Part shown: positions 12,680 through 26,200 of the stretch, piece by piece
How positions within the stretch are numbered: position 1 is the stretch's first letter
Layout of the letters: each line of letters opens with the position of its first letter
From: Tanytarsus gracilentus
Taxonomy: Eukaryota > Arthropoda > Insecta > Diptera > Chironomidae
Length of the DNA: 64,000 bases
Assembly (NCBI GenBank): GCA_038502055.1
Contig: JAXRKN010000045.1
Coordinates: 3,308,501-3,372,500, forward strand
Direction of reading: 5' to 3'
The notes under the pieces: generated by a model
The model's input: the letters and a program-made list of their open reading frames with translations, nothing else
Told to the model about the DNA's origin: nothing
Database searches by the model: none
Position numbers and translations under genes: made by a program

Positions 12680-15600
12680 TTTCACTCTAATGCCGTGAGG
12701 ATTATTCAAATTACCACTGAGGATTACTGTGAAGTGTTTACGAATAAAAAGAAGAAAAAATGATTTTTTTTATTGAATGAGATGAAAAAAGTCTTTTGTT
12801 ATTTTGTGTATGTATTAAGTGAATAACACATTCATGCCGTGTAGTGATGTATGTCGAATTCGAAACGAGAAGAAATTGATTAATTAAAGAATATAAAAAA
12901 TATTCGAGAAAAGAAAAAGCTTGAAAGTGTTTTTGGAGAGAAACAAAAGACTCGACGAGGAAAAAATAAAAAGTATGCAAAAATTTTATTGCTATAAAAA
13001 ATGGAATAACTTCTTAGATGTGTGGGGCTTTATACTTAAAAAATATAATGTGTATCTCTTTTAATCCTAGTAAGAATTTTAAAATTTGCAGAGAACAAAT
13101 AAATTCTTTTTATTTTTTAAACTATCAAAATTAGAAAAATATGTCATTATAATTTTAATCCTCAACATATGTTTTTACTCACTGGGACTATATAAAGATG
13201 ATGAAAGACTTTATAGAAATAAGTATGCAAAAGAGAAAGAGTTGCAATTCTCTTTAATCTCGAGTTCTCTTCTTTATTTTCTTTTTCCGTGTGCAACAAA
13301 AAAAAAGTAAAAAAGCAGCAAAATTGCCATGAATACAGTTTCTCATTGTTGTGTGCAAGCTTGAAGTTTAAAAAATTGTGAAGAACCTAGGAAGTGAAAA
13401 AATTTCATGCATTTTTGCGGTTTCAAAAGAAGAAAAAATTCGTGCAAAAATTTCAATCGCATCAAAATTCACTAAACAGCCGAGAATAATAATCGGCTTT
13501 TTAAAGGATTAAAACAGAGAAATTTTTAAATGAAACTTTGGTGTGTGTGTGAGCAAGCCTATGCATTGCATACAGTCTTAACACATATATTTCTTAAATC
13601 GACTATGAGAGCACCGAACACGCTTGCAATCATAAAAAGAAGAATTTCAATGTGAAAAGGAATGGAAAGAATGTTATAAAATTTAAATTTCTTTTTCATC
13701 CTTCGCCGATTGTGCCTGTGAGTGAGTGAGAGAAGGAAAGAAATTCTGACTGGCTCAAGGGGTAGCAATGCAATGCTTGATAAATTTGAGAACTTTCAAA
13801 ATTTCTTTAAAAATACCTTTTGAAGTATTTTTTCCTTCGTTAAACCTTTCACAATTATACGACTCTCTATTTCCTCTTAACTTGTAAGGGAGAATTTAAA
13901 TTAAAATCAATATTCCTAGAAAAGTCCCTGACTGAGTGACTTTAATTAATACGATGCCATGAGAAGGCAGCAATTAAATACTTTCTTGTTGCAAAGGAGA
14001 AAAAAAGTAACTTCAACGATGTTTGCAAAATATGTCACATGCGATTGTCGTGTTCAAGCGCAAAGTTCAGCATGGAAAAAAGATTAATTGCTGATTCATG
14101 TCTCGACATTGTATTGAAAATTTATTGTCGAAGTGATGAAAATGCCAAAATGCGGCAATAAAATGTCAATAAAACTCCGCCACCGAATATTTAATTATCT
14201 CTCCGAATTGCTCTCGGAAGATTTTCAATGTTTGCGACAATTAATTGTGTAAACTTTTTCTTCCATGTATTCGTGAGTCATGAAACTGAATCTAAGAAAA
14301 AGTATAATTATTTTTTTTCGAGGGAAGTGAACCTCTGGTGAAATTTTTTATTTTGCTAAATAATAAAATTAATTCAAAAAATTTAAATTTTTATAATCTT
14401 ACCCGGAATTATGAGTTCCTCTCCTGCAATTAAAAACCTCACAAACGCCACATGTAGGCAAAAAAATTGTAACACATAAACAGGCAGCAGAAGCCATCGA
14501 ATGCACATTTTCACCAATACAAATGTAATTATTTTCGGTTGTGCATGAGGGAAGAGGCACAAAATGACGTTACAATGCACCAAAATAAAATTTTGAAGGT
14601 CAAGGGTAGAAATTTCTTTCCTCTCTCTATAATTTTCTCCCCCTTATTTAAACGGAAAATAAATTGCTACAAAGAGGCAAGCATGTCAGTGTGGAATGAC
14701 TCACCATCATCATCTCTCTCACGCTATATAATTTGATTTATTTGATGACATCATGAGACGTTTTGGTAGCTAAATCTGTGTGTCTGATTACATATGGAAT
14801 TTATTATGAACTTCGTAATTTAAGTGGAATTTTCAAATTGAATTTTTCCTAAAGATGTTGCTTGAAGTGATTCAATCTATATAAAAAGTTGTTGATTAAA
14901 TTAAATATCCTTTTAAGGATTTTTCAACTCAAATTATTGGCAACGATCAGAAAAATCATTCTCTGCTGTTCAATGTCCATCGATGCATTTCAATTCGGTA
15001 TTATTACATCAAAACATTCTCTGGAGCGTAACTTAATATAAAATTTCTTAAACATCAGAAAATCAGATCAACAACAAGCAGCAATAACAACAACAAAGAG
15101 AGAGAATGAAAAAAGTTGAAAAGAGAATCGATGAAGAAACCGGTCTAGTGAGATGTGAGATCAAGCGTACAAACGTTGAGTTTTGTTGTTATTTCTCATT
15201 ACTTTTAAAGCAATAACAGCATCCACCAACAACAATCTCCACATCATGAAATTCGAATTCTCATGAACTTTGAAGAATTTTTAAATTGTTGCAGAAATTG
15301 AAAAAAGAAATTGTCAAACAGTACTTTAAGAAATAAAAATTTTAAGTTCTCAAACCTGAGTTGCGAGACTTTTGAGCTAAAAAAATCTTCAATTCCAAGT
15401 ATTGAAATGAGATTTTAAAGTCCATTAAACTCTCTTCAAGTGCCAGTAACAGCCGTTGCTAGACATACAACATTACTTATAAAGACAGCTCACATATATT
15501 GAATTTCAGAAAAAGAATTCATGGGAATTATATAACCGCAAGTGCGATGAATTGAGCTCGTAAGAATAATAATATAAAATATGAAATTCTATACTGGGAA

Positions 15601-18600
15601 GAAAAATCATTTCGTGCTCACCATAATCGATCGATTTTCACCTTGACTCGAATTTAATGACAGTGCGAGCAGAGAGAGGTTAATGCGGAAAGCTTTTATT
15701 CCATCAGTTGAAAACTGCACGATTGTGTCACAAGGTTAACGATGTCAAAATGACCGTTAAAATATTCAAAATTTAACTCATTAGAGCTAAATTTTTCTGT
15801 TTCTTAAAAACAGTCGTAAATTTTTCTGACATTTTCCTTTCTTTCGAAACCCATTAAAAGTTTTTCATTTCTCATTAAAATTATTTTCCATCACTCGATG
15901 GTACCGGAATGAAAGAGATTAAAAATGAATTCATAGACTTTAATAATCGTTTTCGGTTAATTATTGATTTTCGCATGAAATTTATACCTGAGCTTCTTTT
16001 CATGCTCACGATTTGCCAATTTTGTTTCAACCTTTCTCTCTGTTCAATCGATACGATTATCATAATCATCTATACTCCATGCGGTAATAATAATTTTTAG
16101 TTTTATCGCCGCGAGGGTAAAACTTTTGCTCGATAATAATGCGATTGTTTGGTTCTGATTTTGTTGATTTAATCCACGAAATAAAATGAGAATGAAAATA
16201 TTTAGGCAATGGTGAAATTTTTTTCTTAACTCATTCTGGAAGTTCATGTGAAATTTTGACAATGTCAAGTCTAAGTAATGTTACAAATATTATTTTCAAA
16301 GAAATGACGGTTGACGTTATCAAAAATCACGAAAAGTCATTCCGAGTTCCACAAAAAGTAATTTTTCACCCTTAAAAATAGCAAAAAAAAATTTAATAAA
16401 AATCGTATACAGCACAGAGTGTGGTGTGAAAATCACTTTTCGACTCGTGTAAAATGTGGTAAATCCATCTAGAGTGAATAGCACGCAAAAAAATCGACAG
16501 CGACAAAATAAATTGTGAAAACCAAGAGTGCAGAATGAGATATGAACGAAGCGAAAAACGTTGAAACATTTTTGTGAAATTTATTTTCATCCCGAATGAA
16601 CAAAAAAATGTTACAAAAAACTACGAGTCAATCGAATTTGTGGGGTATTAAAGAGGAATGGAAAATTTATGGCATCAATTTCACGGCAACTCGCATAATA
16701 ATCTATCAATGAAAAAATGTCCTAAAGGTTTGAAATAATTAATCAATACAAATATTTCGACATTTACATGCTGCTTGAGCTATTCAGTTAAGCAGCAAGT
16801 CATAACATGAATTCATGGGGAGTCCTCGACAATATTTCATGTTTTAGTGTTTTTGACAAGGGCTAAAGTATTTTTTATTCAAACAATTTTAAGAGCTAAA
16901 CTTATATTTTGAAGAATCAAAATGACTTTCTTCCCACAACTCATGTCATTTCAACTATTCAGTCGGGTATGAATGAAAAATTTTCTATTTCCGGATGAAA
17001 GAGATTATATACGTGCAGAACTAATAAAACAAATGTATCTATTGAATATATAGTGCCACGATATTGTTGCAGCGAGTGACAACTTTTTTCATTTCGATAA
17101 AAACCATTTTTATTGCCATGATGGCGAAAAAGAGATAAATTTTTTTGTGGAAATGATTGCAGTCATATATGAATTTGTGCTTTAGTAGCGGATGAATGGG
17201 TACTGATTGTGCAATTCATAAACAATGCACAGGCATTGTGCTAAAATAGTTCTTTGTGGAACTGTTGTGAAGTTTTCATTTTTTGAGCAAGCAAAAATTC
17301 AAGCGCAAGTTATTTTCTAGAAAAAAGAGTTTATTTTCAACACAGTTTAGAAAAAATCAAATTCTACATATGTTTTTGACACAAATTGAAAATTAAAGTG
17401 AAAATTCCAGCAAATTTGCATAGCAAAGCAGCTTTTCGGAAGCAACATGACAAATTTTGCACGATTTGATGGCGGTTGAATGTTTAGCGAGTGGGTGGCA
17501 TTTTTCTGTATTTGAGTAGAATTTTTATGTCAACAATCATGTTTTGGATTTTGCGGTATTTTTGGTCAAAATATTAAATATTTTTCAAACTTTTAGAGGA
17601 ATGTCCTGCAGTAAAGTAATTCAAATATTTAAAGAATTTATTTCAATACCCACAATATTAAGTTCAAAATATTAATTTATAAATTCCTTTAGTTTATTAA
17701 AAATCGAGCTAATTAAGTTTATAATTTATATTGCAATTAAGACGATGACAAAATGTTTTCGAAATTAATATTGCAAACTATGAACACGAATTTGTTAAAG
17801 GATGTCAGTGGTAATTTTCTTTAACTTTTAAGAATCTTTGACTGCTGCTCTAAAATGTATTTAATTGAATGTAATTTGAAACTTAATGAAGTTATAAACT
17901 TTAAATTGAATTGACCTGTTTTTATGAAAATCAATTTACGGATGTTTCACAGTAATTCCTCGAAAATTTGCAATGCTATGAAATTTAATCTATAGCGCAA
18001 GTATGCAAATTGGCCACGGCAGGCGGTTCTTTCATTAATCTGAAAAAAGTTTCACCATAAATAAAAATTGAGTGTTGAGAGTATCCGATAAAAAAGTTTT
18101 TCCAGCTAAAAATTTAGATGAGAACTGATCATGAATTAACTTAACGATCGAAGAAGTTGATGGTCGAAGTGAATCACTTTTAAGAATAAAAAACTTAAAT
18201 AAGGGGTTGACTCATAATAATGACTAATTTAATTCCTAAGAAAATTTACCGGAAATATAATAATATTTTAAAATTAAAACAATTGCGATCATCAAAGATG
18301 CTCAAATGGCACGTGTCGGGTATCTTGAATTTAAATTTAAAGCTAATTTTCTGACTCATATGCTTTAAAACTTGAAATACAAATTCTTCAATTTCCGGAG
18401 ATAACACAAACACACTCTCACAATGTGCGTCATTGTTTACTTTTAAAAAACGATTATTATGATTGAGAGCAAATAGAGTCTTTTGAAGACAACATCAAAC
18501 ACAAAATGATTTTTTATGTGCTTAGAAAGACACACACAAAGAGTGAGCCGGAATGCACTGACGATAAAAGAGGGTCGACGCCGGAATGTCATACTGTTTA

Positions 18601-20314
18601 AGCATCTAATGTATGTGACGTATCGAATCGCTGAATGTGAGGTTTTATGAGCTTCATGTCAAATTCTTTAGATTATGAGGAAAATATTTCATGAAAATTA
18701 ATTTAAAATACATTTTATCCAAACTCACTCCCTCGGCGTTCAATTGCTGGCACATTATTAAAATTCTATTTATATGCACACAATAGGGAGAGAGCAAAAG
18801 TTTATAAGCCTTCGAAGTCTCGCACACACAATAAAAGAGAAAACGGGTCACCAAACAACAATGAAGTTAATGATATTCAAAAGAAATTTAAATATTTTTT
18901 TCTCGTTCTTTAATTTAATTCTTTTCTTTTGTGTTTTCTCTTCTTCCAGAGAGTCAAAGGTCAACTGTTCATGATTGAATAACAAGTAACGATTCAAAAG
19001 AATATAATTTGAATAGCAAGTGTGAAAAGGTGATGATAGAAAAAAAAATTAAAACATTGCTGCAAAAACTATAAAGTGTCATAAAATATTTTTTTGTGGA
19101 TAAATTCAGCAACACATCCAAGGAGTGAAAGGTAATAAAAATTTATGATTTAATTATTTTTTTCCACTCTCTTTAAAGCAATATAAGCATATGTACAGCT
19201 ATCATAAAAATATTCTTCTGCCACTCCTTCAACTTTTTCTCTAATCCGGTAATAAAAATGTTCGTCCTTCTCTCTTCACTTTTAAATTTGCAATATTTTT
19301 TTATTGCACATAGTTCATTCGAGTAATTGGTGCTAGAAATAACGAGAGTGCACTTGAAGATTTTCCTCATCCAATTTGTGTGGCTTTGAAGAAAAGATAA
19401 ATGTAAAGATTTTTATGTTTAATAAGGCAAAAGTTCTCGAAAATAATTTCTTCACGCATAAAAAATTCCAACATATCCAACGACAAATTTAAATCGTTTT
19501 AATTTTTAATAAACTTCCAGGTGTTATTAAAAGCATCATAAGGACATGTTGACACAATGTGACACACTTATTACTGTGCTCTACATGCTCACAAACAAAA
19601 TGATGATAATCCATACTAACACTTTTAATTAATTCGCATGATGTTGCATAACTCTCTCTTCCTTATGTTGCTCATCTACCCCCAGGAGCAATCTCTAAAA
19701 TGAAAAAAAACTCACACAGAAGCAGTAACAAAGTTTCCTTCAGACATTCGCTATGGCATGCAATTTTTTACTTTTCATGTCGAGTGTCATCAAGCTCTAG
19801 AGCTCGAACGAAGAATATCTTTGTAATAAATCATTCGTAAAGAGAGAAAAAAGAGGAGATGGAAGAAATAAGGCGTTTTTGCACGACGACCAGAGCACCT
19901 AGCAAGATGTTCTTGTTGATAATAAGTGACATATTTCATATTTGCTCATTAAAATAAAATCTTGGCCTACATTCGAGTGACACTTAATTTTGAGGTCCTT
20001 TTATATTTATGGCTTGGGATTTGTTGAAGTACAAAAAATGTTGAGCAATTTATTCAAGATTAAAAAGTACTTCTGAGATTGAAGAAAATGGATTCAACTT
20101 TATTGCCATTAAATAAATGTAAACTGCACTTGCACACAATTACTTCCTCATAATTTCTGGATAGAACATCTGTGTCAATATTTACAAAAACTATTTTTCT
20201 CTAAATGATTTCTTGTTTAATTTTTCCCCCATATTATTTTTCAAACGAGTGTATAATTTTCGCATTTTAAGTCAGCTGTTCGGTTTTTCAATATAAACAT
20301 TTAAAAATATCCTA
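12680..20314. other. AT-rich non-coding DNA, no gene seen
   Basis: Only short frames of low-complexity amino-acid content on both strands. No domain, RNA gene or long repeat was recognised across this 7.6-kb interval. Confidence 0.65.
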
Positions 20315-21134
20315 AAACAAGATGGGTCTGCAAACGGCGTTGCCATTTCCAATAGCTCCGCATAGATTAGTACCCTACTCCGTTGCAATGGGCATTAGTG
20401 GCACTCCTGACCGACCATGATGGACATTCCTCAAAAATCGTCAGTGTCAATCGATTCCTGATGCAATGACGAGTTCAACGACATACATGAAGCCATAGTT
20501 CTGAAAAATGGACATTAGTGGCACTCCTGGCCGGCCATGATGGACATTCCTCAAAAATCGTCAGTGTCAATCGATTCCTGATGCAATGACGAGTTCAACG
20601 ACATACATGAAGCCATAGTTCTGAAAAATGGACATTAGTGGCACTCCTGGCCATCCATGATGGACATTCCTCTAAAATCGTCAATGTCAATCGATTCCTG
20701 ATGCAATTACGAGTTCAACGATACCCATGAAACCATATAAGAGAAAATTTGTATGAAAAAGGACATTTTTGCACTCAGGGACGGTCCTTGGAGGGTCGTA
20801 CCTCAAAACTAAATACTTCTTGCACAACTAGAACCAAAATCCGATCTTTAGCCACAAACCCGAGTCAAATCCGACCAGCCGTTCTTGAGATATGGCGTTC
20901 ACTAAGATCGTAAGAAAGTGAGAAAGTGAGAAAGTGAGAAAGTAAGATGACTTAAATGGCTCTAACTCCTCGTAGGAGCAACCGATTTCAAATCTGTTTT
21001 CGCCAGTTTGTAGGGTTTGGCTAGGCCTATCATTTGAGCATATGTTTTGGAATTGAACAATGTAATGTCTTGGCACTAGGGGCCGAAAACAGGTTTTGGA
21101 AAAATCCAAAATTAATATATAGCGGAGCTATAAT
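20315..21134 (+). mobile_element. Family 1 repeat element, copy B (best preserved single copy)
   Basis: Complete from AAACAAGATGGG to the GCGGAGCTATAAT hairpin end. The 10-bp subterminal inverted repeat is perfect: ATAGCTCCGC at 20352-20361 and its complement at 21122-21131. Three 120-bp units occupy roughly 20394-20750. The right body follows, with the (GAGAAAGT)n tract at about 20911-20945. Beyond the ends, sequence differs from every other copy (AACATC on the right here, TTTTCC at copy A), which fixes the boundaries. No coding capacity is visible; the 93-codon minus-strand frame over 20828-21109 is repeat sequence. Confidence 0.85.
20394..20750. repeat. 120-bp tandem repeat, about 3 units
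   Basis: Successive units align at exactly 120 bases, for example around 20461, 20581 and 20701. Each carries GGACATTCCTC, a TCGATTCCTGATGCAAT segment and ACATACATGAAGCCATAG. The last unit is the most divergent. Confidence 0.9.
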
Positions 21135-22394
21135 AACATCAATGAGAGCTCTTCAAAAACCACTCGATATAGCACAATTTGAGTGCAAATGAAATTCTCA
21201 GAGATAAATAAAATCAGATTCAGATTTGATAACTTGAAATTAATTGACATAAATTAAACTCCACCCTTTCACATTAAAAACCTTTTCATTCTGACGCATT
21301 TTCACTTTGAATAATTTCTTTCAGCATATTCTCGTCCTTTTTTTCCTTGAAATTAATTTCCTTCATTATACACTGACTGGGTGGGGTTCAACAGTGTGGA
21401 AATTTTTTCAGAGTGGTGACGAATTTTTTTGTAATTCATTTTTTATTCTGCGTGGGGTCAATTTTTCGTGAAATATCTAAACTTTTCCAATTGTCATAAG
21501 AAAGCAAAAGAAAGAGAGCGAAAAGTTGTTTAGTCAAGAGCGAATTCTCGTGATTTTACGGGCACTCGAGCATGTTAAATCAATGCCAGATGAAAAATAT
21601 GCCGAGACTCAAGTTGGTAGACAAATGAAGAGCAGCAGCGAAAAAAAGGAAGAAAATTTTTGAGAATGGACGGAAGAACGCAAAAAACATTTTCGCAAGA
21701 GACAGAATGAAAAGGAAATAAAAATTTAATTAAAACTTTTTTCCGCATGCAATCTTCAACAACTCATACCTCGGATATGAAGTAAAGAAGAATTTTTCAT
21801 CTAGAAGAATTTGTATTTTTTCTTTTAGAAAAGTGAATGAAAATAAATCATTGCTATGGATATCAATCGAGGACAGAAAGTTTCTCATGATGATGACTAC
21901 ATAAAATTGAAATTTAATTTAGACGAAATTGAATTTGGTTTGTGATCGATGAGGATATTACAAAGTTTCAAGAAGATTTAACTCAGTGAAGAATTATGAA
22001 AATTTGATGAAAGGATAAAATATTTTTGATTTTGAAAAATTAATTAAATTTTTATCCAACATTTTTCCAATTTCATCAAAAGTACGCTGAAATTTAATGC
22101 ATCTTGATTTCGTATCAAATCTGACAATAATCCCAGATTAATATTTCGAACTCATGTATCTGTATTGCAATTTTACCCTCATGCATTTGCCTTATTGATA
22201 TTAATCATTTTAGCAATAGCGTAGTGAATTATGTAAAATATAACCAGCTGCAAAAGTCCCAGGCTTTGGAAATATAATCGAACGTCATATGAGCAGAAAT
22301 ATTGGCAACATGGCACACATGAAATTTATCATCGAAACAATAAAAACTTCTGATCGATAAAGGGAGCAACAATTTATTGAAAAAGTGCCTTGAT
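21135..22394. other. AT-rich non-coding DNA, no gene seen
   Basis: No recognisable coding sequence, RNA gene or repeat between family 1 copy B and the inverted duplicated segment. Confidence 0.65.
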
Positions 22395-23290
22395 ATTTTT
22401 ATGTTTCCTCAAATTTTGAATATTTTCTTGGTTCGATGAAATGTTTTGAGTTCAGTGACACATAGAGAATAGTGAAAATTTCATGTGCATTTGCACAAGT
22501 ACACGAGAGCTCAACTGTTGTTCTAAAAGTTCATCCCGGCTTTCAACTTTTATGGCAATGCCGAAAGAGGAATTTTTACCGCTGTTGCTGTTTATTTATT
22601 CAAAAGATGAAAAATTCCCTAAAAACTATCTCGAGCATTTTTTGGTTGCTGGCTTTATTTTAATGTTTTCACATTTGAGGCAAAAATGAATAATAAAGAG
22701 GAAGAAATTAAAAACTGAATTTTTCTGTTGATTTAAAGATTTTATAAAAACTCATTCGAAACTTTTCGCTTGATCTTGTTTCTACATTAATGAAATTTTC
22801 CCGAAATAAATATTTAACCAATTTGGAAGCAATTAAGCTTAAGATTTGTGTGCTCTGTGATTACATTTCGAAGTCATTTAACGCCTTCTTATATTTTTGT
22901 GTGTCTCTCGATGGAACTTACATAGAAATATCGCGCGTGGTAATCGCATAAAAATAATGACAAATAAATCCTCGTTTATGGCCTTATAATGGCTCCCATT
23001 GTTAGTGTATATTTCGCTCCTTTGAGAGCATTGCTTTTTTGTAACCTTGTTAAAGATACTTTGAGATAAAATTTTACTTATACTAAAAAGAACCTTAAAC
23101 CTCGCCCGGGGCAAATTTCCTTTTTTCACTTCCTTTCTCTAAAAAAATTAAACTCAGTCATGATAACCCAATGACATACATTAATTTTAAAAGTCAGCTA
23201 AGAGCATTTCAAATTTGTGTGAGAAAAATAACACTTTGAAGTAAAATGAATTCAGAAAAGGTCAAATTCAATGTTATCGCAACTGATAAA
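22395..23290 (+). repeat. Dispersed duplicated segment, copy 1 (inverted partner at 55.4-56.5 kb)
   Basis: Several blocks match the reverse complement of 55430-56480 in colinear order. 22501-22555 pairs with 56307-56360, sharing TTCATCCCGGCTTTCA. 22571-22634 pairs with 56220-56283, sharing TTTACCGCTGTT. 22898-23050 pairs with 55671-55822, sharing AATAATGACAAATAAATCCT. 23105-23180 and 23235-23285 pair with 55500-55580 and 55440-55490. Blocks are separated by diverged spacers of unequal length, so this is an old duplication. Short frames overlap it (22472-22689 +, 22878-23129 -) but are not conserved as reading frames in the partner, so it is probably non-coding. It could be an old transposon or duplicated regulatory DNA. 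Confidence 0.8.
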
Positions 23291-26200
23291 GTGAGATTTT
23301 TCAAATTCATTGGCAGCTTTAAAAACACTCAGTTGCATTTGAAAAAATTAAGAGTGAATGTTTTTGTGAAATGAAACGTGTACAACTAATTTTGTTGTAC
23401 TTGGTGCTAACATTTAATTTATTTTCTATTCATCTCAACTTCATTACATTTTCTGTCCGGAAGACATTTTCATTCATTTTTAAGCCATAGAAAATCTCTT
23501 TCTGTTTATTCTCGAGTGCTTCAATTGAAAACACTCGACTGCTTTTCTCATAATATTAAAATAGAGACAACGAAAGTGAAAAAATAGAAAAATATGAATG
23601 GAAATTTTTCTCTTTATTTATCTGGAATTGTCAACATCAAACAATTTCAATATTGCGCTCTCGGAGCTCAAGGCGGGATGAGATTTTTTCACGCTTCTAT
23701 TGCATTTTTTTCATCATCTTTATTTTCTTTCCTGTTCATTTCGAGGCTCGAAGGGAATTGACACTGGAGAGTGTTATAAAGCTTTTATTGAAATAATGCA
23801 AACGACATCTTTCAAGCAAATATGGTTTGAATTTTATTACAAATTTTACCTTAGCGTTGAACTACAGATTTCTTCCATCATCATCTTAGCTTCGCACAGA
23901 AATCACGGAACTTTTTATACTTTCGTACATTTAATCTCGAGCATGACGCTTTTTAAAAAGGGGAAATGTATATATAAGGTTTTTATAAAAGAAAATAAAA
24001 TGATTTTACACAGCAAGTGAGAATGAATCTCATGATATGAATATGCTTTTTAAAGATTATCACATAATATGTGAAAGAGCAACATGGAGTGACTTGGTAA
24101 ATTTCAAACAGCAAAATAAATTTTTGAAAAGGGTTGAAAAATATTATTTAATTTATTTTTTTTTAATTTGAATCTTATAAATTTATAAATAAACTTGACA
24201 ATTTTTGAAACTCCAATTTCCTCATAAAATTTCACTCAAATTTTCTAAACACGTTTAAACGAAAAATGCCGTGTACATATTGAAATAGGAAAATTATATT
24301 TATGATGTGTTAATATTTCATGAATTCTAACATCAAGCTACTGAAGATGTCAAAGGATTTAAAGCTGAGTCGTTAAATAAATTCAAGGTGAATCTTCTCC
24401 CTATGCATGGAAAATAGCAGAGAAAATATATTCAGCATACATAAAGTCTCGTGTTGTCACGATAAATTTACCTACCACATATAAAGATTGTTTCACTGCA
24501 GCTTTGGGAGAAAGAAAACATGAAATGGCGAAAAAGCCGCACATTTTCTTGTTAAGGTTCTTGCGTATGTGTTTGCTGACTTGTTTGTGTTTTTATAGCA
24601 GATGTGTATGCATGAGCTGTTGAAGATATTTTTGATTTAAACTCTTGAGGATTAAACTAGTTCTCTCAATTTTGTTTTGTCCATATTTTGAAAGTCAAGT
24701 GAAAGCTATTTAAATTGTTATAAATTTTTCTTTAGTTCTAGTTACATTCGCATAAAAAATTACTTTTTTTTACTAAAATTCTTGAAACATTTATTTTTAA
24801 GAACCTGCAAAAAGCTCTTTGCCATAAAATTATGAACAGCGCGCATGACATCACAACAATCTATGTTCATAAAAATTTAGCTCATTCTAAAAAATCTAAA
24901 ATTGTTCGACAACGGCAAAGTTAAGTGCTTTTTTCACTTTCATACTAAAGCTGATATTTATATCGAGAGCTAGCAGTGTCAGGCAAGCAGCAATATAGCA
25001 AGTAAAGAAGGATAGAACTGAACATGAATAATGTTATCTGATGAATGAAAAATGAGAATGTGAAGTTAGTGTTCGTTGATTAAAAGGAACCCCACAGAAC
25101 TTGATAAAAAGTTAGGAGTGAGTATGAAAAAGTTATAAAAGTTTAAAAAAGAAGAATATTGAAACATTATTGGGTAATCAAAGATTTGAACAATTTTTTT
25201 CGACATTTAAAGAAGGAAAATTTGGAATTTTTTAATACTTTCAACCACATTTTATTGAACTAACTTTAAACCCTGATTTTCATACATAGTTTTTGTTATT
25301 TACTTCATTGCATTTTTTAACATGCACAAAAAATTCTCCTTACTAAAAACTGATAAGAAAAAGGTTTTTAGGGTTTACTTTTTTGTTGAATGTCTTTTGG
25401 GATTTTATCCAAAGTATTTGCATTGAAATGTGCATTTAGATACAAATATCTGGTAGAAAAACTACTTTAATAAAAATCTTTAGAAAAATCCTTTGAATTT
25501 ATCATGATGTACGAATCTTTTGTTGGTGTGGGGATGAAAAATGATTCCCACATACTTTTTTGGTTAACATATTGTTGCTTTATCATACAAAAAGAAAAAG
25601 GCAAAGTTCTTTAGAAAACCTTTTTCTTAAAAGAAATTTGTTGAATTTTTAGAAATTATTATTAAAGTTGTAAATATACTAAAGCTCAAAAACAGCGTAA
25701 ATGGCTTCCTTAAAATAACTTTGCACAAGTCTTATGAAAGCATAAAGCTGTTGTCATTAAGGCAACACAAAAATTTCTTTCACGTTAGCTTGTTTTTATT
25801 TTGAATTACGTCGCATTTTTCCCGCGATGTAAACAGTTGTTCCTTCTCAGATAATTTCCATACGGAGTTTTTTCCTACTTTCTTCTTGTACACGCAATCC
25901 GTAAATTGGAATTTTTAAGCTTTCAACCTTTGGTTGTCGTCGTCGACAGCATAAATACACCACGTTTTAACAAGAAAAAATAATTATTGTACTATCCTAT
26001 TCCATATTCTACACCCGCTCCTATGAACATGCAAATGAAGCTGTGAATTATGGTCTTTAATGAACGAATCGAATTAAAATCACAAAGACCGCTCTGCTTT
26101 GCACACGTTAAAAAATAATATGCATAAAAGAAGACGAGACACTTTTTTCAAGTGTAAATCGAATACATTGAATTTCAAAAAACTAACCTCTCACGTATGT

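Noticed and set aside
22472..22689. 63- and 68-codon frames within duplicated segment 1 as a conserved gene
   Set aside because: The inverted partner at 56.2-56.4 kb does not keep the reading frame, so conservation is at DNA level only.
23700..24020. 106-codon + frame
   Set aside because: Phe/Ile/Lys/Ser-rich chance composition, no domain, no splice context.
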